In this document: positions 7,296-15,574 of the stretch, one piece after another
Position numbering within the stretch: position 1 is the first letter of the stretch
Layout: the number at the start of each line of letters is the position of its first letter
IMG/VR virus record: IMGVR_UViG_3300027898_000020
Coordinates: 1-39,100 of that record
Reading direction: 5' to 3' (one strand)
Origin: a virus
DNA: 39,100 nucleotides
Program-made: the position numbers and the translations under genes
The notes under the pieces: model-generated
Seen by the model: only the letters and a program-made list of their open reading frames with translations
Told to the model about the DNA's origin: nothing
Databases searched by the model: none

Positions 7296-8882
7296 ATGGG
7301 TACCGTTCTTCTATCCAACAACGCGCGCACAACTCTGGCGACGGGTTGCGCCTCCGGCGACACCTCGCTGACCGTCGCGTCCAGCACCACATTCCCGGCG
7401 CCCACCACGGCGTCCGGCAACTGGTTCTACGCCTGTCTGCAGGACACTTTCGCCAATCTGGAGATCGTTAAGGTAACCAACGTCAGCGGCGCGGTGTGGA
7501 CGGTGACGCGCGCCATCGGCGGCACGACTGCCCTGGCTTTCCCGTCGGGAACTGTGGTGGAGCTGCGGATCACTGCTGAAACGCTCAACGACGTGACCAA
7601 CTACAACGTCACGACCAACGCGCAGAACTCCACCCCGATGTGGATCACCGCGGTAGCCGGCACCAACACGATTACTGGCACGCTTCCTGCTCCGTTCACG
7701 GCGTACGCCGCCGGGCAGACGTTCCAGTTCATTGCTGCGGCAGCCAACACAGGCGCTGTGACCATCAACATCAACAGTGCTGGAGCTAAGGCCGTCACGA
7801 AGCAAGGCGGAATCGCATTCTCAGGTGGAGAATTTGCTGCAGGGACTACGTATATTCTGATATACGACGGCACCGAATTTCAACTTACCGGGGCTGCGAC
7901 CGGGGCGAACGGGGACATCAACAGTTTGAACGCGCTGACCTCCATCAACGGCGGTCAGTTGGCGGGGTTACGCAACAGGCTGATTAACGGGTCGATGTCA
8001 GTTGACCAACGAAATAACGGCAGTGTTGCTACACAGCCTACGAGTTTTGCGTACAACACTGTTGATCGGTGGTCTATATATCCTACCGGAGCCGCAGTTA
8101 CCGCAGCCCGAAATTTGAGTTCTGGAGCGTACAGACTTGCTATATCTGGAGCAACTTCTAATACTGGGTTTACTCTTTTTCAACGAATTGAATCTATCAA
8201 TATTGCAGACTTATCTAATGCAAATACCATTGTAACTTTGTCTGCAGTTTTGAGTTGTGATGGAGGAACTTTTCCTACAGTGCAGGCACAATACGCTATA
8301 CCGGGGGCCACAGACAACTACGGTACAAGCACAACTACGAACATAGGATCGCCTGTAACTCTCACTACAACTCCTACAAGGTACTATTGGACATTCTCCG
8401 TTTCCCCGTTTGCCGTGGCCGGCATGGCAGTCAATTTGACCTTTTCGGCGCTCATTGCCTCAAATATAATTTACGTAGCAAACGTGCAGCTGGAGCCGGG
8501 CCTTGTAGGTACCGTGTTCGAGCAGCGCCCATACGGACAAGAGTTGTTGCTGTGCCAGCGGTATTACCAGAATGTCGGTAGTAATTTCTCTGGGTCTACC
8601 ATAGCTAACACATACGAGATAAATGTCCCGTTCTGGATTCCCGTGCGAGCTACCCCTGGAGTCAGCGTCCGTTCAGGGTGCATCATAAGCGCGCGATCGA
8701 ACACCGGCGGAAGTGTGGGGGATTGGAACACCACAAGCCCAACGATCGCAAATGTGACCGCATCCACTTATGGTATTTGGCTGCAAGTAGCGACTTCTGG
8801 GCTTGGTGGCGGGTGGATTGTTGCGGGTAGGCACCAGAACGGCGATCTGGATAATTTCCTGGCTATTTCTGCGGAGTTGTAA
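7296..8882 (+). CDS. Tail fibre / receptor-binding protein
   Basis: A 528-residue beta-rich protein with no membrane segment. Residues 1 to about 220 are Thr/Ala/Gly-rich and include two short beta modules (FQFIAAAANTGAVTININSA and AGTTYILIYDGTEFQL) common in fibre shafts. At about residue 228 a second domain begins with NRLINGSMSVDQRNNGSV, and then TVDRW. The region FLVQLEPG-like to RPYGQELLLCQRYYQ at about 395-425 is a widespread C-terminal module of phage tail fibres that binds cell-surface sugars. GC falls from about 70% in the N-terminal coding part to 30-48% between about 8040 and 8400, so the receptor-binding part looks acquired from another phage. The gene follows the connector and its stop overlaps the next start. 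Confidence 0.8.
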   Translation: MGTVLLSNNARTTLATGCASGDTSLTVASSTTFPAPTTASGNWFYACLQDTFANLEIVKVTNVSGAVWTVTRAIGGTTALAFPSGTVVELRITAETLNDVTNYNVTTNAQNSTPMWITAVAGTNTITGTLPAPFTAYAAGQTFQFIAAAANTGAVTININSAGAKAVTKQGGIAFSGGEFAAGTTYILIYDGTEFQLTGAATGANGDINSLNALTSINGGQLAGLRNRLINGSMSVDQRNNGSVATQPTSFAYNTVDRWSIYPTGAAVTAARNLSSGAYRLAISGATSNTGFTLFQRIESINIADLSNANTIVTLSAVLSCDGGTFPTVQAQYAIPGATDNYGTSTTTNIGSPVTLTTTPTRYYWTFSVSPFAVAGMAVNLTFSALIASNIIYVANVQLEPGLVGTVFEQRPYGQELLLCQRYYQNVGSNFSGSTIANTYEINVPFWIPVRATPGVSVRSGCIISARSNTGGSVGDWNTTSPTIANVTASTYGIWLQVATSGLGGGWIVAGRHQNGDLDNFLAISAEL

Positions 8883-9259
8883 TGAGCGAATTTCTCACCA
8901 AACTGGATGTCGAACAGGTCGAAGATACCGGCGAACAGGGCCGGGGCACGTGGCGGCTTACCGCGCCGCTGGTGTATCAGTCAGACGTTGCCGGCAAGAC
9001 CATCACGGTCCCAGCCGGTTTTGTCACTGACTTCGCCAGCGTGCCGCGTATTCCAATGATCTTTGACTGGCTCGGGGACCGTGGCAACTTAGCTGCGACC
9101 GTCCACGACTTCCTGTACACCGCACCCCATGTCCTGAACAGCCGCGGGCTGGCGGATGCCGTTCTCCACGAAGCGCTGCTGGTGCAGGGTGTCGGCAACG
9201 ACGAAGCCGAAGCGATATACCTGGGCGTGCGCGTGGGCGGGGCGTCCCACTACGATTGA
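8882..9259 (+). CDS. DUF1353 family phage protein
   Basis: A 125-residue protein with the marks of DUF1353: VPAGFVTDFASVPR at about residues 42-55, then a His-Asp pair (ATVHDFLY) and an Ala-Asp (GLADAVLHEAL). The family is common in or beside phage lysis cassettes and its role is not established. The conserved D-x-x-S-x-P and HD residues suggest metal or catalytic chemistry and hence a possible cell-wall enzyme, but that is inference. It is coupled to the fibre gene by TAATG and opens the lysis region here. Confidence 0.85.
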   Translation: MSEFLTKLDVEQVEDTGEQGRGTWRLTAPLVYQSDVAGKTITVPAGFVTDFASVPRIPMIFDWLGDRGNLAATVHDFLYTAPHVLNSRGLADAVLHEALLVQGVGNDEAEAIYLGVRVGGASHYD

Positions 9260-9284
9260 GGCAGTTGCCGCCAAGCCTATACTT

Positions 9285-9290
9285 TATAAT
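9285..9290 (+). promoter_or_regulatory. Candidate -10 box before lysis genes
   Basis: A perfect TATAAT in the 58-bp gap after the DUF1353 gene. The best -35-like hexamer, TTGCCG at 9265-9270, is only 14 bp away, shorter than usual. It may give a separate promoter for the lysis cassette; evidence is limited to the hexamer and its intergenic position. Confidence 0.3.
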
Positions 9291-9317
9291 CCACGCAGTT
9301 CAACATGGAGCCGCTTA

Positions 9318-9665
9318 ATGCCTGACGACACGGACAACCTTCAATTTGGCCGCCGACAAACAGACAGCGGGATCATTGTGAAACTTGAATTGCTTCACGA
9401 AGATGTTTCAGATATGAAAACCGTGCTGCGTGAGATGACTGCCGCCATTAACCGGCTGGCATTGGTTGAAGAACGGCTGTCGCAAACATCTACCGCCCTG
9501 GAGCGCGCATTTACCGCGCTGGCCAAAGTTGAAGCCCGAGTTTCCTCGCTGGAGCTGTCCAGCGTCAACACCCTGCGAACGTCCTCCATGGTCGATAAGG
9601 GCGTCTGGTTCGTCCTGACCGCAGTGGCTGCCGGTGCGCTCACTTTCCTGGGGATTAAAAAATGA
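9318..9665 (+). CDS. XhlA-like membrane-anchored coiled-coil protein (lysis)
   Basis: A 115-residue protein. I chose the ATG at 9318; the frame is open upstream but that part only overlaps the DUF1353 gene. After a polar N terminus comes a long coiled coil (about residues 20-85, with KLELLHEDVSDMKTVLREMT and VEERLSQTSTALERAFTALA). One C-terminal membrane helix follows at about 94-112 (VWFVLTAVAAGALTFLGI), ending in Lys-Lys. This is the plan of XhlA-type hemolysin/holin-associated proteins. Its position between DUF1353 and DUF5675 genes fits a lysis function, perhaps as holin partner. The end overlaps the next start (ATGA). Confidence 0.7.
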   Translation: MPDDTDNLQFGRRQTDSGIIVKLELLHEDVSDMKTVLREMTAAINRLALVEERLSQTSTALERAFTALAKVEARVSSLELSSVNTLRTSSMVDKGVWFVLTAVAAGALTFLGIKK

Positions 9666-10072
9666 AGATCGAAGTTGTACGTAACCCTTCTGACGACACT
9701 TGCACCCTCGGCGAGATGCTGGTGGATGATGCTCACGAATGCTATACACTGGAGCCCATCATGCGCCCGGACGGCGCGGAAAAAGTGTTCGGTAAAACCG
9801 CCATACCGCTAGGAACCTATGCAGTCACTGTTACTTTTTCTGAGCATTTTCAATGCGATATGCCTCTCCTGGTTGGTGTACCTGACTTCGAAGGAGTCCG
9901 TATCCATTGGGGCAACGTTGCAGCAAATACAGAAGGATGCTGTCTCGTTGGCGAAGAGCAGAGCCGCGACGCCATCCTCCAATCCCGAGCCGCCTTCGAC
10001 CAGCTTTTCCCCAAAATACGGGATGCCGTCAGCCGCGGTGAACCGGTCTCGATCACTTACCGTATGGCCTGA
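9662..10072 (+). CDS. DUF5675 family protein, candidate cell-wall hydrolase
   Basis: A 136-residue protein with the DUF5675 pattern. A Cys-Tyr-Thr-Leu-Glu segment (HECYTLEPIMRP) lies near residue 27, a Thr-Ala-Ile-Pro-x-Gly-x-Tyr turn (KTAIPLGTYAV) near 45, then GVPDFEGVRIHWGN at about 72-85 and NTEGCCLVG at about 89-97. The conserved His, Cys and Gly-Cys residues give the family an L,D-transpeptidase-like look, and it is commonly found in phage lysis regions, but its activity is not certain to me. No lysozyme, amidase or endopeptidase of a classical type is visible elsewhere in the window, so this is the best endolysin candidate by elimination. Confidence 0.75.
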   Translation: MKIEVVRNPSDDTCTLGEMLVDDAHECYTLEPIMRPDGAEKVFGKTAIPLGTYAVTVTFSEHFQCDMPLLVGVPDFEGVRIHWGNVAANTEGCCLVGEEQSRDAILQSRAAFDQLFPKIRDAVSRGEPVSITYRMA

Positions 10073-10320
10073 TGATGCGCCAGTGGAAACTAAGCGACCT
10101 GTTCGTTGACCACGGCACTGGACGCCTGCGGGAGTCCAAGGTCTGGTCCAATATCGCCAAGGGGTCCATGACGTTCGGCTTTTTGTGGGCCGTCGTCCAC
10201 GGGCAGAATACGGACTGGCTCTGGACGGCGTTCGGCACCCCCTTGCTGGGCCATGAGCTGGTAGGTCGCTGGCTTAATCAAAAGGAACCTGGAAATGTTA
10301 CCCCCAAGCCTGCTGCTTAG
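10072..10320 (+). CDS. Small membrane protein, holin candidate
   Basis: An 82-residue product starting at TGATGATG, overlapping the DUF5675 stop. The N-terminal 30 residues are soluble and basic (MMRQWKLSDLFVDHGTGRLR). Two weak hydrophobic stretches follow at about 31-43 (GSMTFGFLWAVV) and 49-66 (WLWTAFGTPLLGHELVG), then a polar tail ending in Lys-Pro-Ala-Ala. Position between the wall-enzyme candidate and the spanins is where a holin or holin-like pore protein is expected. The hydrophobic segments are short, so this is a candidate, not a firm call. Confidence 0.6.
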   Translation: MMRQWKLSDLFVDHGTGRLRESKVWSNIAKGSMTFGFLWAVVHGQNTDWLWTAFGTPLLGHELVGRWLNQKEPGNVTPKPAA

Positions 10321-10777
10321 ACTCACTTTCGCCGCTGCCGTTCTGGGCGCATTCGCCTATACGGATGTGAAGAGCTACCACGCCGGCGAAAACTCCGTGC
10401 AGGTCGAGTTCGACAAGTACAAGGCCGCCCAGGTGCAGGCGGCGATCGCCGAACAGACCGCGCGCGCAGCCAAGGAACAAGCCCTCAACCAAGCCAACCA
10501 GAAAGTGACGGATGACTATGAAAGCCTCAAAGCTGCTACTGCCACTGCTGTTGGCGCCCTTACTGCTGACCGCGTGCGCTTGCAAGCCACCATCACCGCC
10601 GCTCGTCGTGCAGCCAGCCAAAATCCCACGCCCGGACCCAGCCCTGATGTTACCCCCGAAGACGGGGTTCTTGGAGAGTGCGTCCAGCGACGTGAAGAAG
10701 TGGCAGCTGATGCTGCAGCCCTCTCCGACCAACTGACAGCACTGCAGTCCTGGGTCAACACGGTGGTGCCTGAATAA
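10295..10777 (+). CDS. Rz: i-spanin (Rz-like)
   Basis: A 160-residue protein with a single N-terminal membrane anchor (about residues 5-22, LLLRLTFAAAVLGAFAYTD) and a long periplasmic Ala/Gln/Glu-rich coiled coil (about 40-110), then a Pro-rich linker and a second helix. This is the usual layout of inner-membrane spanins (DUF2514-like), which join the o-spanin to fuse inner and outer membranes at lysis. The start follows AAAGGA and overlaps the holin candidate by 26 bp. A complete Rz1 gene lies within it in another frame, which supports the assignment. Confidence 0.85.
   Translation: MLPPSLLLRLTFAAAVLGAFAYTDVKSYHAGENSVQVEFDKYKAAQVQAAIAEQTARAAKEQALNQANQKVTDDYESLKAATATAVGALTADRVRLQATITAARRAASQNPTPGPSPDVTPEDGVLGECVQRREEVAADAAALSDQLTALQSWVNTVVPE
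10512..10736 (+). CDS. Rz1: o-spanin lipoprotein (Rz1-like), embedded in Rz
   Basis: A 74-residue product fully inside the Rz gene, in the +1 frame. Residues 1-21 form a basic-then-hydrophobic signal peptide (MKASKLLLPLLLAPLLL). A lipobox Leu-Thr-Ala-Cys places the lipidated Cys at position 22. The mature part is Pro-rich (KPPSPPLVVQPAKIPRPDP), typical of Rz1. The fully nested arrangement is known from lambda-like and many other phages. It should sit in the inner leaflet of the outer membrane and bind Rz across the periplasm, which implies a Gram-negative host. Confidence 0.88.
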   Translation: MTMKASKLLLPLLLAPLLLTACACKPPSPPLVVQPAKIPRPDPALMLPPKTGFLESASSDVKKWQLMLQPSPTN

Positions 10778-12921
10778 TGGGCGCCGTCAGCATTACCAAG
10801 TTCATTGGTGAAGCGCCCAAGCTAGACCCAGAACTTCTCCCCAACAGTGCGGCGCAGATTGCGTCCAATGTCAAGCTGTACTCCGGGGATTTGCTGCCGT
10901 ACAACCAGTCGTCGTTGCAGTTCATTCTCCCCAAGACCGGGCCGATCCTGTCGATGTTCCCGCTGGTCAACCCGGCCGACGGCACGCAGAAGTGGCTGCA
11001 CTGGAATACGGACGTCGACACGATCTTGGCGCCGGTGCCCAACAACAGCACGGCGCAGCGCATTTATTACACCGGTGACGCGACCGGCAACGGCGAGCCC
11101 AAGGCATCCAACTACACCCTGGCAACCACCGGCGCAGGCACTTCGTATCCGTACGGGTATTACACCCTGGGCGTGCCGGCCCCTCTGACAGCGCCGACAG
11201 CAACGTCAACCCCTTTTACTCCGATCTCCGGCACCCAGGTTTCTTCCGTGGTGCGCTCGGCCGGTAACTTGGTGACAGTCACGACTGCAGCTGCCCACAA
11301 CCTGAATACTGGCGCGTATGTAACGATCACCAATATCACGGTGGACACCACATACAACGTCACCAATGCCCAGATTACGGTCACCAGCCCCACCTCGTTC
11401 ACCTACTACGCCAACGGTGCGGTAGGCAATATCGGCACCCCCTCGGGCTCCGGTAGTACCGGCATACCGCTGATCAACTTGTCGGGGCTGCAGCTTTCGC
11501 GCACCTATGTGTACACGTGGATGACCGCATGGGGGGAAGAGTCCGCGCCATCCCCGGCATCCCCGGCAATTTACCTGTATGAAGGCCAGCAGGTTACGCT
11601 GACCGGCCTTCCGTCAGCCTTCCCCACCACGGGTGTGTACGCTGGCGGTGTGTACCAGACTTCGGGGATGACGATAAACATCTATCGCACCGTGTCGTCC
11701 ACCACCGGTACCAACTACTTCACCACACCGGTGATGAACGTGGCCGTTGGGACCACCACTGTGGTTGACAACAACCCCGTGGCAGCGTTCGTGACCGCGC
11801 TTCCCAGCACCACGTGGTTCCCGCCACCTGCCGGGCTCACGGGCATCCGCGCCATCCACAACGGCATGCTGGTGGGCTTCACCGGGTCGACAGTCTGTTT
11901 CTGCGAGCCGGGCCAGCCGCACTCCTGGCCGCCGAAGTATTACCAGGAGCTGGGTACACCCATCGTGTCGGTAAGCAACGTGGGTACCATCATCGTGGTG
12001 TTGACGCAGGCCAATCCATGGATTATCCAGGGCAGCACGCCGCTGGCCATGCAGAAGATGAAGCTCGACACCAACATGCCTTGCGTGTCCAAACGCGGCG
12101 TGGTGTCCATGGACTGGGGCCTCTGCTACCCGACCCGCGGCGGTATTGCCGTGTTCTCCATGGTGCAAGGCGCTTCCCTGGCAACCAACTATGTGTATGA
12201 CTGGGACAACTTCCGCACCATCGTGGACCCGACGACGATCACGGCTGTCCGGTACAACAACAAGTACATGGCCAGCCACTCCCAGGGCGTGTTCGTTTTT
12301 GAGAAAGACGAGCACACCGGCGGCTACCTGACGGAGACCACGCAGCAGTTCAGCGCGGTCTATTACAACCCCAACACAGCAAAGCTCAACTTCGCTTTCG
12401 GCACGCCGTCCACCATGTACCTGTGGGACGATCCCACGCAAGGATTTACCAACTTCGAGTGGAAGTCCAAGGTGATGCGGGTCAAGGACTACATGAATCT
12501 GGGGGCTGCCCGGGTTATCGCCGACTTCAGCCTGGGCTCCAACTACGCGACCCAGAACGCTACGATCCTGGCAACCAACGCCGCGCTGATTGCTGCAGCG
12601 CAGGTAGGCGGCGCGCTGGCGGGCAACGGCAACCGGTTCGGCCCCAGCCCCACGGGCACGCAGAACGACATCGGCGCCTCACTGGCAGGAGTCCCGGTGG
12701 CCGCCAGTCGGCTCAAGCCGCTGCTGGGTACGGCAGCCACGCTGCAGTTCTACTTCTACGTGAACGGTGTTCTGGCCTTCACGACCCCTGTTATCAACGA
12801 TACGCCGTTCCGCCTGCCCACCGGGTATCGGGTAGACAAGTTCGAGGTCCGCGTAACCGGCAACGCGCGCGTGCGCTCCATCCAACTGGGAGAGACCATG
12901 CAAGGTCTCAAGACGGTCTGA
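10777..12921 (+). CDS. Tail nozzle-like protein (tail tubular protein B type)
   Basis: A 714-residue beta-rich protein. The N terminus has the signature of podovirus nozzle proteins: an early Pro-x-Leu-x-Pro-x-x-Leu-Leu-Pro segment (EAPKLDPELLPNSAAQIASN), then NVKLYSGDLLPY. An Ig-like insert lies at about 150-215 (AAAHNLNTGAYVTITNITVD). A propeller-like region follows with Trp/Tyr repeats (WIIQGSTPLAMQKMKLD, then MDWGLCYPTRGGIAVFSMVQ, and FVFEKDEHTGGYLTETTQQF). The C terminus is beta-rich. It would extend the connector as the distal tail tube. The length is in the usual range of 600-800. The gene overlaps Rz by TAATG and the next gene by TGATG. Confidence 0.72.
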   Translation: MGAVSITKFIGEAPKLDPELLPNSAAQIASNVKLYSGDLLPYNQSSLQFILPKTGPILSMFPLVNPADGTQKWLHWNTDVDTILAPVPNNSTAQRIYYTGDATGNGEPKASNYTLATTGAGTSYPYGYYTLGVPAPLTAPTATSTPFTPISGTQVSSVVRSAGNLVTVTTAAAHNLNTGAYVTITNITVDTTYNVTNAQITVTSPTSFTYYANGAVGNIGTPSGSGSTGIPLINLSGLQLSRTYVYTWMTAWGEESAPSPASPAIYLYEGQQVTLTGLPSAFPTTGVYAGGVYQTSGMTINIYRTVSSTTGTNYFTTPVMNVAVGTTTVVDNNPVAAFVTALPSTTWFPPPAGLTGIRAIHNGMLVGFTGSTVCFCEPGQPHSWPPKYYQELGTPIVSVSNVGTIIVVLTQANPWIIQGSTPLAMQKMKLDTNMPCVSKRGVVSMDWGLCYPTRGGIAVFSMVQGASLATNYVYDWDNFRTIVDPTTITAVRYNNKYMASHSQGVFVFEKDEHTGGYLTETTQQFSAVYYNPNTAKLNFAFGTPSTMYLWDDPTQGFTNFEWKSKVMRVKDYMNLGAARVIADFSLGSNYATQNATILATNAALIAAAQVGGALAGNGNRFGPSPTGTQNDIGASLAGVPVAASRLKPLLGTAATLQFYFYVNGVLAFTTPVINDTPFRLPTGYRVDKFEVRVTGNARVRSIQLGETMQGLKTV

Positions 12922-13304
12922 TGCCAAACAACATCCCCTGGTCCCCTATCCCAGACGTCCCGCTGGAAGGCCTCAACGCGGCCGAAAGCGGCCTGTTCCG
13001 TGCCATGAAGGAGAACCTGGAGCTGGCGGCGGGGGTGCGCATCCCTGGTATATACGCCCTGGGGTCCCCCAACGTGACGGTGGCTGTGCAAGATGTGCAG
13101 CAGATGAAGCACGTGAGTGCCGGCGCGAACGGGTACGCGGTCTCTTACCCCAACGGCGCATCTCTGGCGGCCGCCACCGGCGCGATCGTCATCATCAGCG
13201 CAACAGACTACGCCAACTTGATCTCCGATGTACAGGGGGTAGCAAACGATGTCGCCCGCTTGCAGAATGTTGTAAACTCGCTCATCGCCCAGCTGCAGAA
13301 GTAA
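12921..13304 (+). CDS. Small tail-associated protein with C-terminal coiled coil
   Basis: A 127-residue product whose ATG overlaps the nozzle stop (TGATG). It has a Pro-rich start (MPNNIPWSPIPDVPLEGLN) and a helix (ESGLFRAMKENLELAAG). Then comes a small Val/Ala/Gly-rich beta region, and a C-terminal heptad-like helix (DVQGVANDVARLQNVVNSLI) that could form a trimer. The layout resembles small tail needle or fibre-attachment proteins. No family recognised; the structural role is by position. Confidence 0.7.
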   Translation: MPNNIPWSPIPDVPLEGLNAAESGLFRAMKENLELAAGVRIPGIYALGSPNVTVAVQDVQQMKHVSAGANGYAVSYPNGASLAAATGAIVIISATDYANLISDVQGVANDVARLQNVVNSLIAQLQK

Positions 13305-13315
13305 AAGGAAGCCTT

Positions 13316-14611
13316 ATGGCAGATACACCGGTACTCCAGTCAGGCCAGACTACTGGCAGCGGACTCGACTCTAACACAGCCAGTGCCGACTGGTTGCAAT
13401 CCCCCAACTTCGGTTCCTGGAGCCATGCGAACGCTGCCCCCGCCGCCGCTCCTGCTGCGTCGGCTTCCGCGCCAGCGGCCAGGGGCGGAACTACCACAAC
13501 GGTGGACAACTCCACATGGGGGACGCCCGAGCAAAACGCTCAGGCCATGGGCTACGTGATGTCAGGACTCAATGCGGTAGTGCCGGGGATGGGCGCGTTC
13601 AATGCTGTTCTTGGGGCCGCACCATACGTGCAGGGGGTGTACAACCGACTGACGGCGCCTGACCAGACCGACGCGGAGACCACCCGGCTCGCAGCGCAGA
13701 ACGATCAGCTGGCGCAGAACGATCAGCTGGGCGCCCCCACTGGAACAGTCGGCAATGTCACGCAAGCACCTGATGCCTCTTCGCTGCCCGGGGGTCCTGC
13801 TGCCGCAGCTGATCCTACACTTGTGCCGGGGTCTCTGCGGAGCGGTTCTTCCACGACAGTCAACAATGGCGGCTTCGGCCCCAACGCGGGCGACGCGGGC
13901 GGTGTAGGGGCGGGGTCTATGAACTCAACCGGTGGCGTAACGTCGACCGGCACCTCCATGGCGGCTGACGGCGGCATGGCATCTCCTGGCGGTTTTCAGC
14001 GCGCAGGCCAGCCCGGCGCCCTCCCCGGCGCTCCTCAAGGACCAGGGCTGCAGATGCCCGGCAAGCCTTCGGCGCCTGCGCCGACCCAGCCAATGCACCC
14101 CGCCTTGGCCCAGTTGCACGTCCAGAACAAGATGGCCAACCCGCAAGTGATGCAGGGCATGAAGGCGCACATCAACCAGTTTATCCAGTCCGGGCAGATC
14201 AACCCCCAGCAATTGCAGTTGATGGGCCAGCTCGCGCAGTCGGCGATGCAGCACCCCGAACTCTGGGGCAAATTGCGCCAGTTCGCCATCCAGGCAGGCA
14301 TGCCCGACGCACAGAAACTACCCACACAGTTCAACCAGCAGATGTGTATGTCCATGCTGGCGGCTTCGCATGCCGCTTCCCACGGCGATCGCCCAGGGGC
14401 ATTCGCGGATGGCGGACAGATTCACGGCCCCGGTACTGGGATCAGCGAATCGGTGCATGCGCAGAACAGCAGCACTGGTCAGCCGCTCAGGGTATCGAAC
14501 GGTGAGTATGTCATCCCCGAAGACGTTGTAAAAATCAAAGGCAAAGATTTTTTTGACAATCTGGTGCGCAAGTATCACACGCCCGCGGCCATGCAACAAA
14601 ATCAACGATAA
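13316..14611 (+). CDS. Internal virion protein I, low complexity
   Basis: A 431-residue protein. The N-terminal half is Ala/Gly/Ser/Thr/Pro-rich with few large residues and includes an exact 18-bp tandem duplication (residues about 127-138, QNDQLAQNDQLG). The helical region at about 270-350 has repeated Gln/Met/Ala (QQLQLMGQLAQSAMQHPELW). The C-terminal 60 residues carry ADGGQIHGPGTGISES followed by SNGEYVIPEDVVKIKG and FFDNLVRKYH. That last module is common at the end of internal or ejection proteins of environmental podoviruses. Position ahead of the giant ejection protein supports an internal virion role; the exact job is unknown. Confidence 0.75.
   Translation: MADTPVLQSGQTTGSGLDSNTASADWLQSPNFGSWSHANAAPAAAPAASASAPAARGGTTTTVDNSTWGTPEQNAQAMGYVMSGLNAVVPGMGAFNAVLGAAPYVQGVYNRLTAPDQTDAETTRLAAQNDQLAQNDQLGAPTGTVGNVTQAPDASSLPGGPAAAADPTLVPGSLRSGSSTTVNNGGFGPNAGDAGGVGAGSMNSTGGVTSTGTSMAADGGMASPGGFQRAGQPGALPGAPQGPGLQMPGKPSAPAPTQPMHPALAQLHVQNKMANPQVMQGMKAHINQFIQSGQINPQQLQLMGQLAQSAMQHPELWGKLRQFAIQAGMPDAQKLPTQFNQQMCMSMLAASHAASHGDRPGAFADGGQIHGPGTGISESVHAQNSSTGQPLRVSNGEYVIPEDVVKIKGKDFFDNLVRKYHTPAAMQQNQR
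13694..13729 (+). repeat. Exact 18-bp tandem duplication
   Basis: GCGCAGAACGATCAGCTG occurs twice in direct succession (13694-13711 and 13712-13729), duplicating the residues AQNDQL in frame within internal virion protein I. It looks like a recent slippage event. Confidence 0.9.
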
Positions 14612-14620
14612 GGACGCATC

Positions 14621-15562
14621 ATGGATTTTGGTTCATTTGGTTCAATCTGGGACGCAGGACAAAATGCGTGGAACGCGTTGACTGGAGGCGGCAGCCCCGA
14701 CATATCAACCGGTGATCTTGGTGTTCCATCTCCTAGTTCTGGTAGTTACTCTGCGGCAGGAGACTACGCCCCCACAGCGCTAACAGGTCTGGACAGCCTT
14801 CCCTCCTCAGTCAACTCCGCCGCAGACGCGTTCGGCTCCACGCCCAACCTTCCGAATGCAGGTAGTTTTTCTGCCGGTTTGCAGCTTCCGGGCGATTCCA
14901 GCACACCAAGCGGCGTGGCTTCAGGCGCAGCTGCCTCGCAACCCCAGTACATGGCCGGCCTGGATGCCGCCAATGCAGCCGGAGGCCCGATCAGTGATGG
15001 CGCCAACGGAACCACAGCTACCACGTCACCCGAAGGTACGGATTGGAAGGGCATGATCAAGAAGAACGCGGGTCTGATCACTCCCGCGATCAACGCCATT
15101 GGGACTCTGAGTGCGAACAGCAACAATTCTCCTTCGCCGGCGTCGCAGCAGCAAGGCCAGATCGCTACCAACGTGGCCAACACTGGCGCCAGTATGGTGA
15201 ACCAAGCCCCGTTCATGGGGCAGAATTCCCAGAATCAAGCTATGATTGCTGGGGCCGCCGGCAAGGCCGCACTCCAGCAGCAGCTGCAACGCCAAGGCTA
15301 CAAGGCGGGAGACGCCGCGTACGATTCTGCCATGAACACCCAGGACATCGGCAACCGCACCAACGAAGCCACCGCGTACGCAGCGGGTCAGGGCCAGTCG
15401 ATGAATGCGGAGTCCACCGGTGCAGGTTTGCAGACCAACGCGAGCGCAGGACTGAACAATCTCAGCAACAACCAGAACGCGCAGCAGCAGAACCAGAACA
15501 AGAGCAACACCGCGCTCCTTGGCGATTTCGGCCAAGGTCTTGCGGCATACGCCGGTTCGTAA
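14621..15562 (+). CDS. Internal virion protein II, low complexity
   Basis: A 313-residue Ser/Ala/Gly/Gln/Asn-rich protein. It begins with MDFGSFGSIWDAGQNAWNAL, a short amphipathic start found in phage ejection-type proteins. A long disordered stretch follows to about residue 140, then a hydrophobic/helical patch (MIKKNAGLITPAINAIGTLS), and a Gln/Asn-rich tail with repeated Asn-Asn and Gln-Gln. There are no Cys or catalytic motifs. Between two other internal virion proteins and followed by the giant protein, it is probably an ejected component. It starts nine bases after the previous stop, with AAGGA upstream. Confidence 0.72.
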   Translation: MDFGSFGSIWDAGQNAWNALTGGGSPDISTGDLGVPSPSSGSYSAAGDYAPTALTGLDSLPSSVNSAADAFGSTPNLPNAGSFSAGLQLPGDSSTPSGVASGAAASQPQYMAGLDAANAAGGPISDGANGTTATTSPEGTDWKGMIKKNAGLITPAINAIGTLSANSNNSPSPASQQQGQIATNVANTGASMVNQAPFMGQNSQNQAMIAGAAGKAALQQQLQRQGYKAGDAAYDSAMNTQDIGNRTNEATAYAAGQGQSMNAESTGAGLQTNASAGLNNLSNNQNAQQQNQNKSNTALLGDFGQGLAAYAGS

Positions 15563-15574
15563 TCAGGAGCACGC

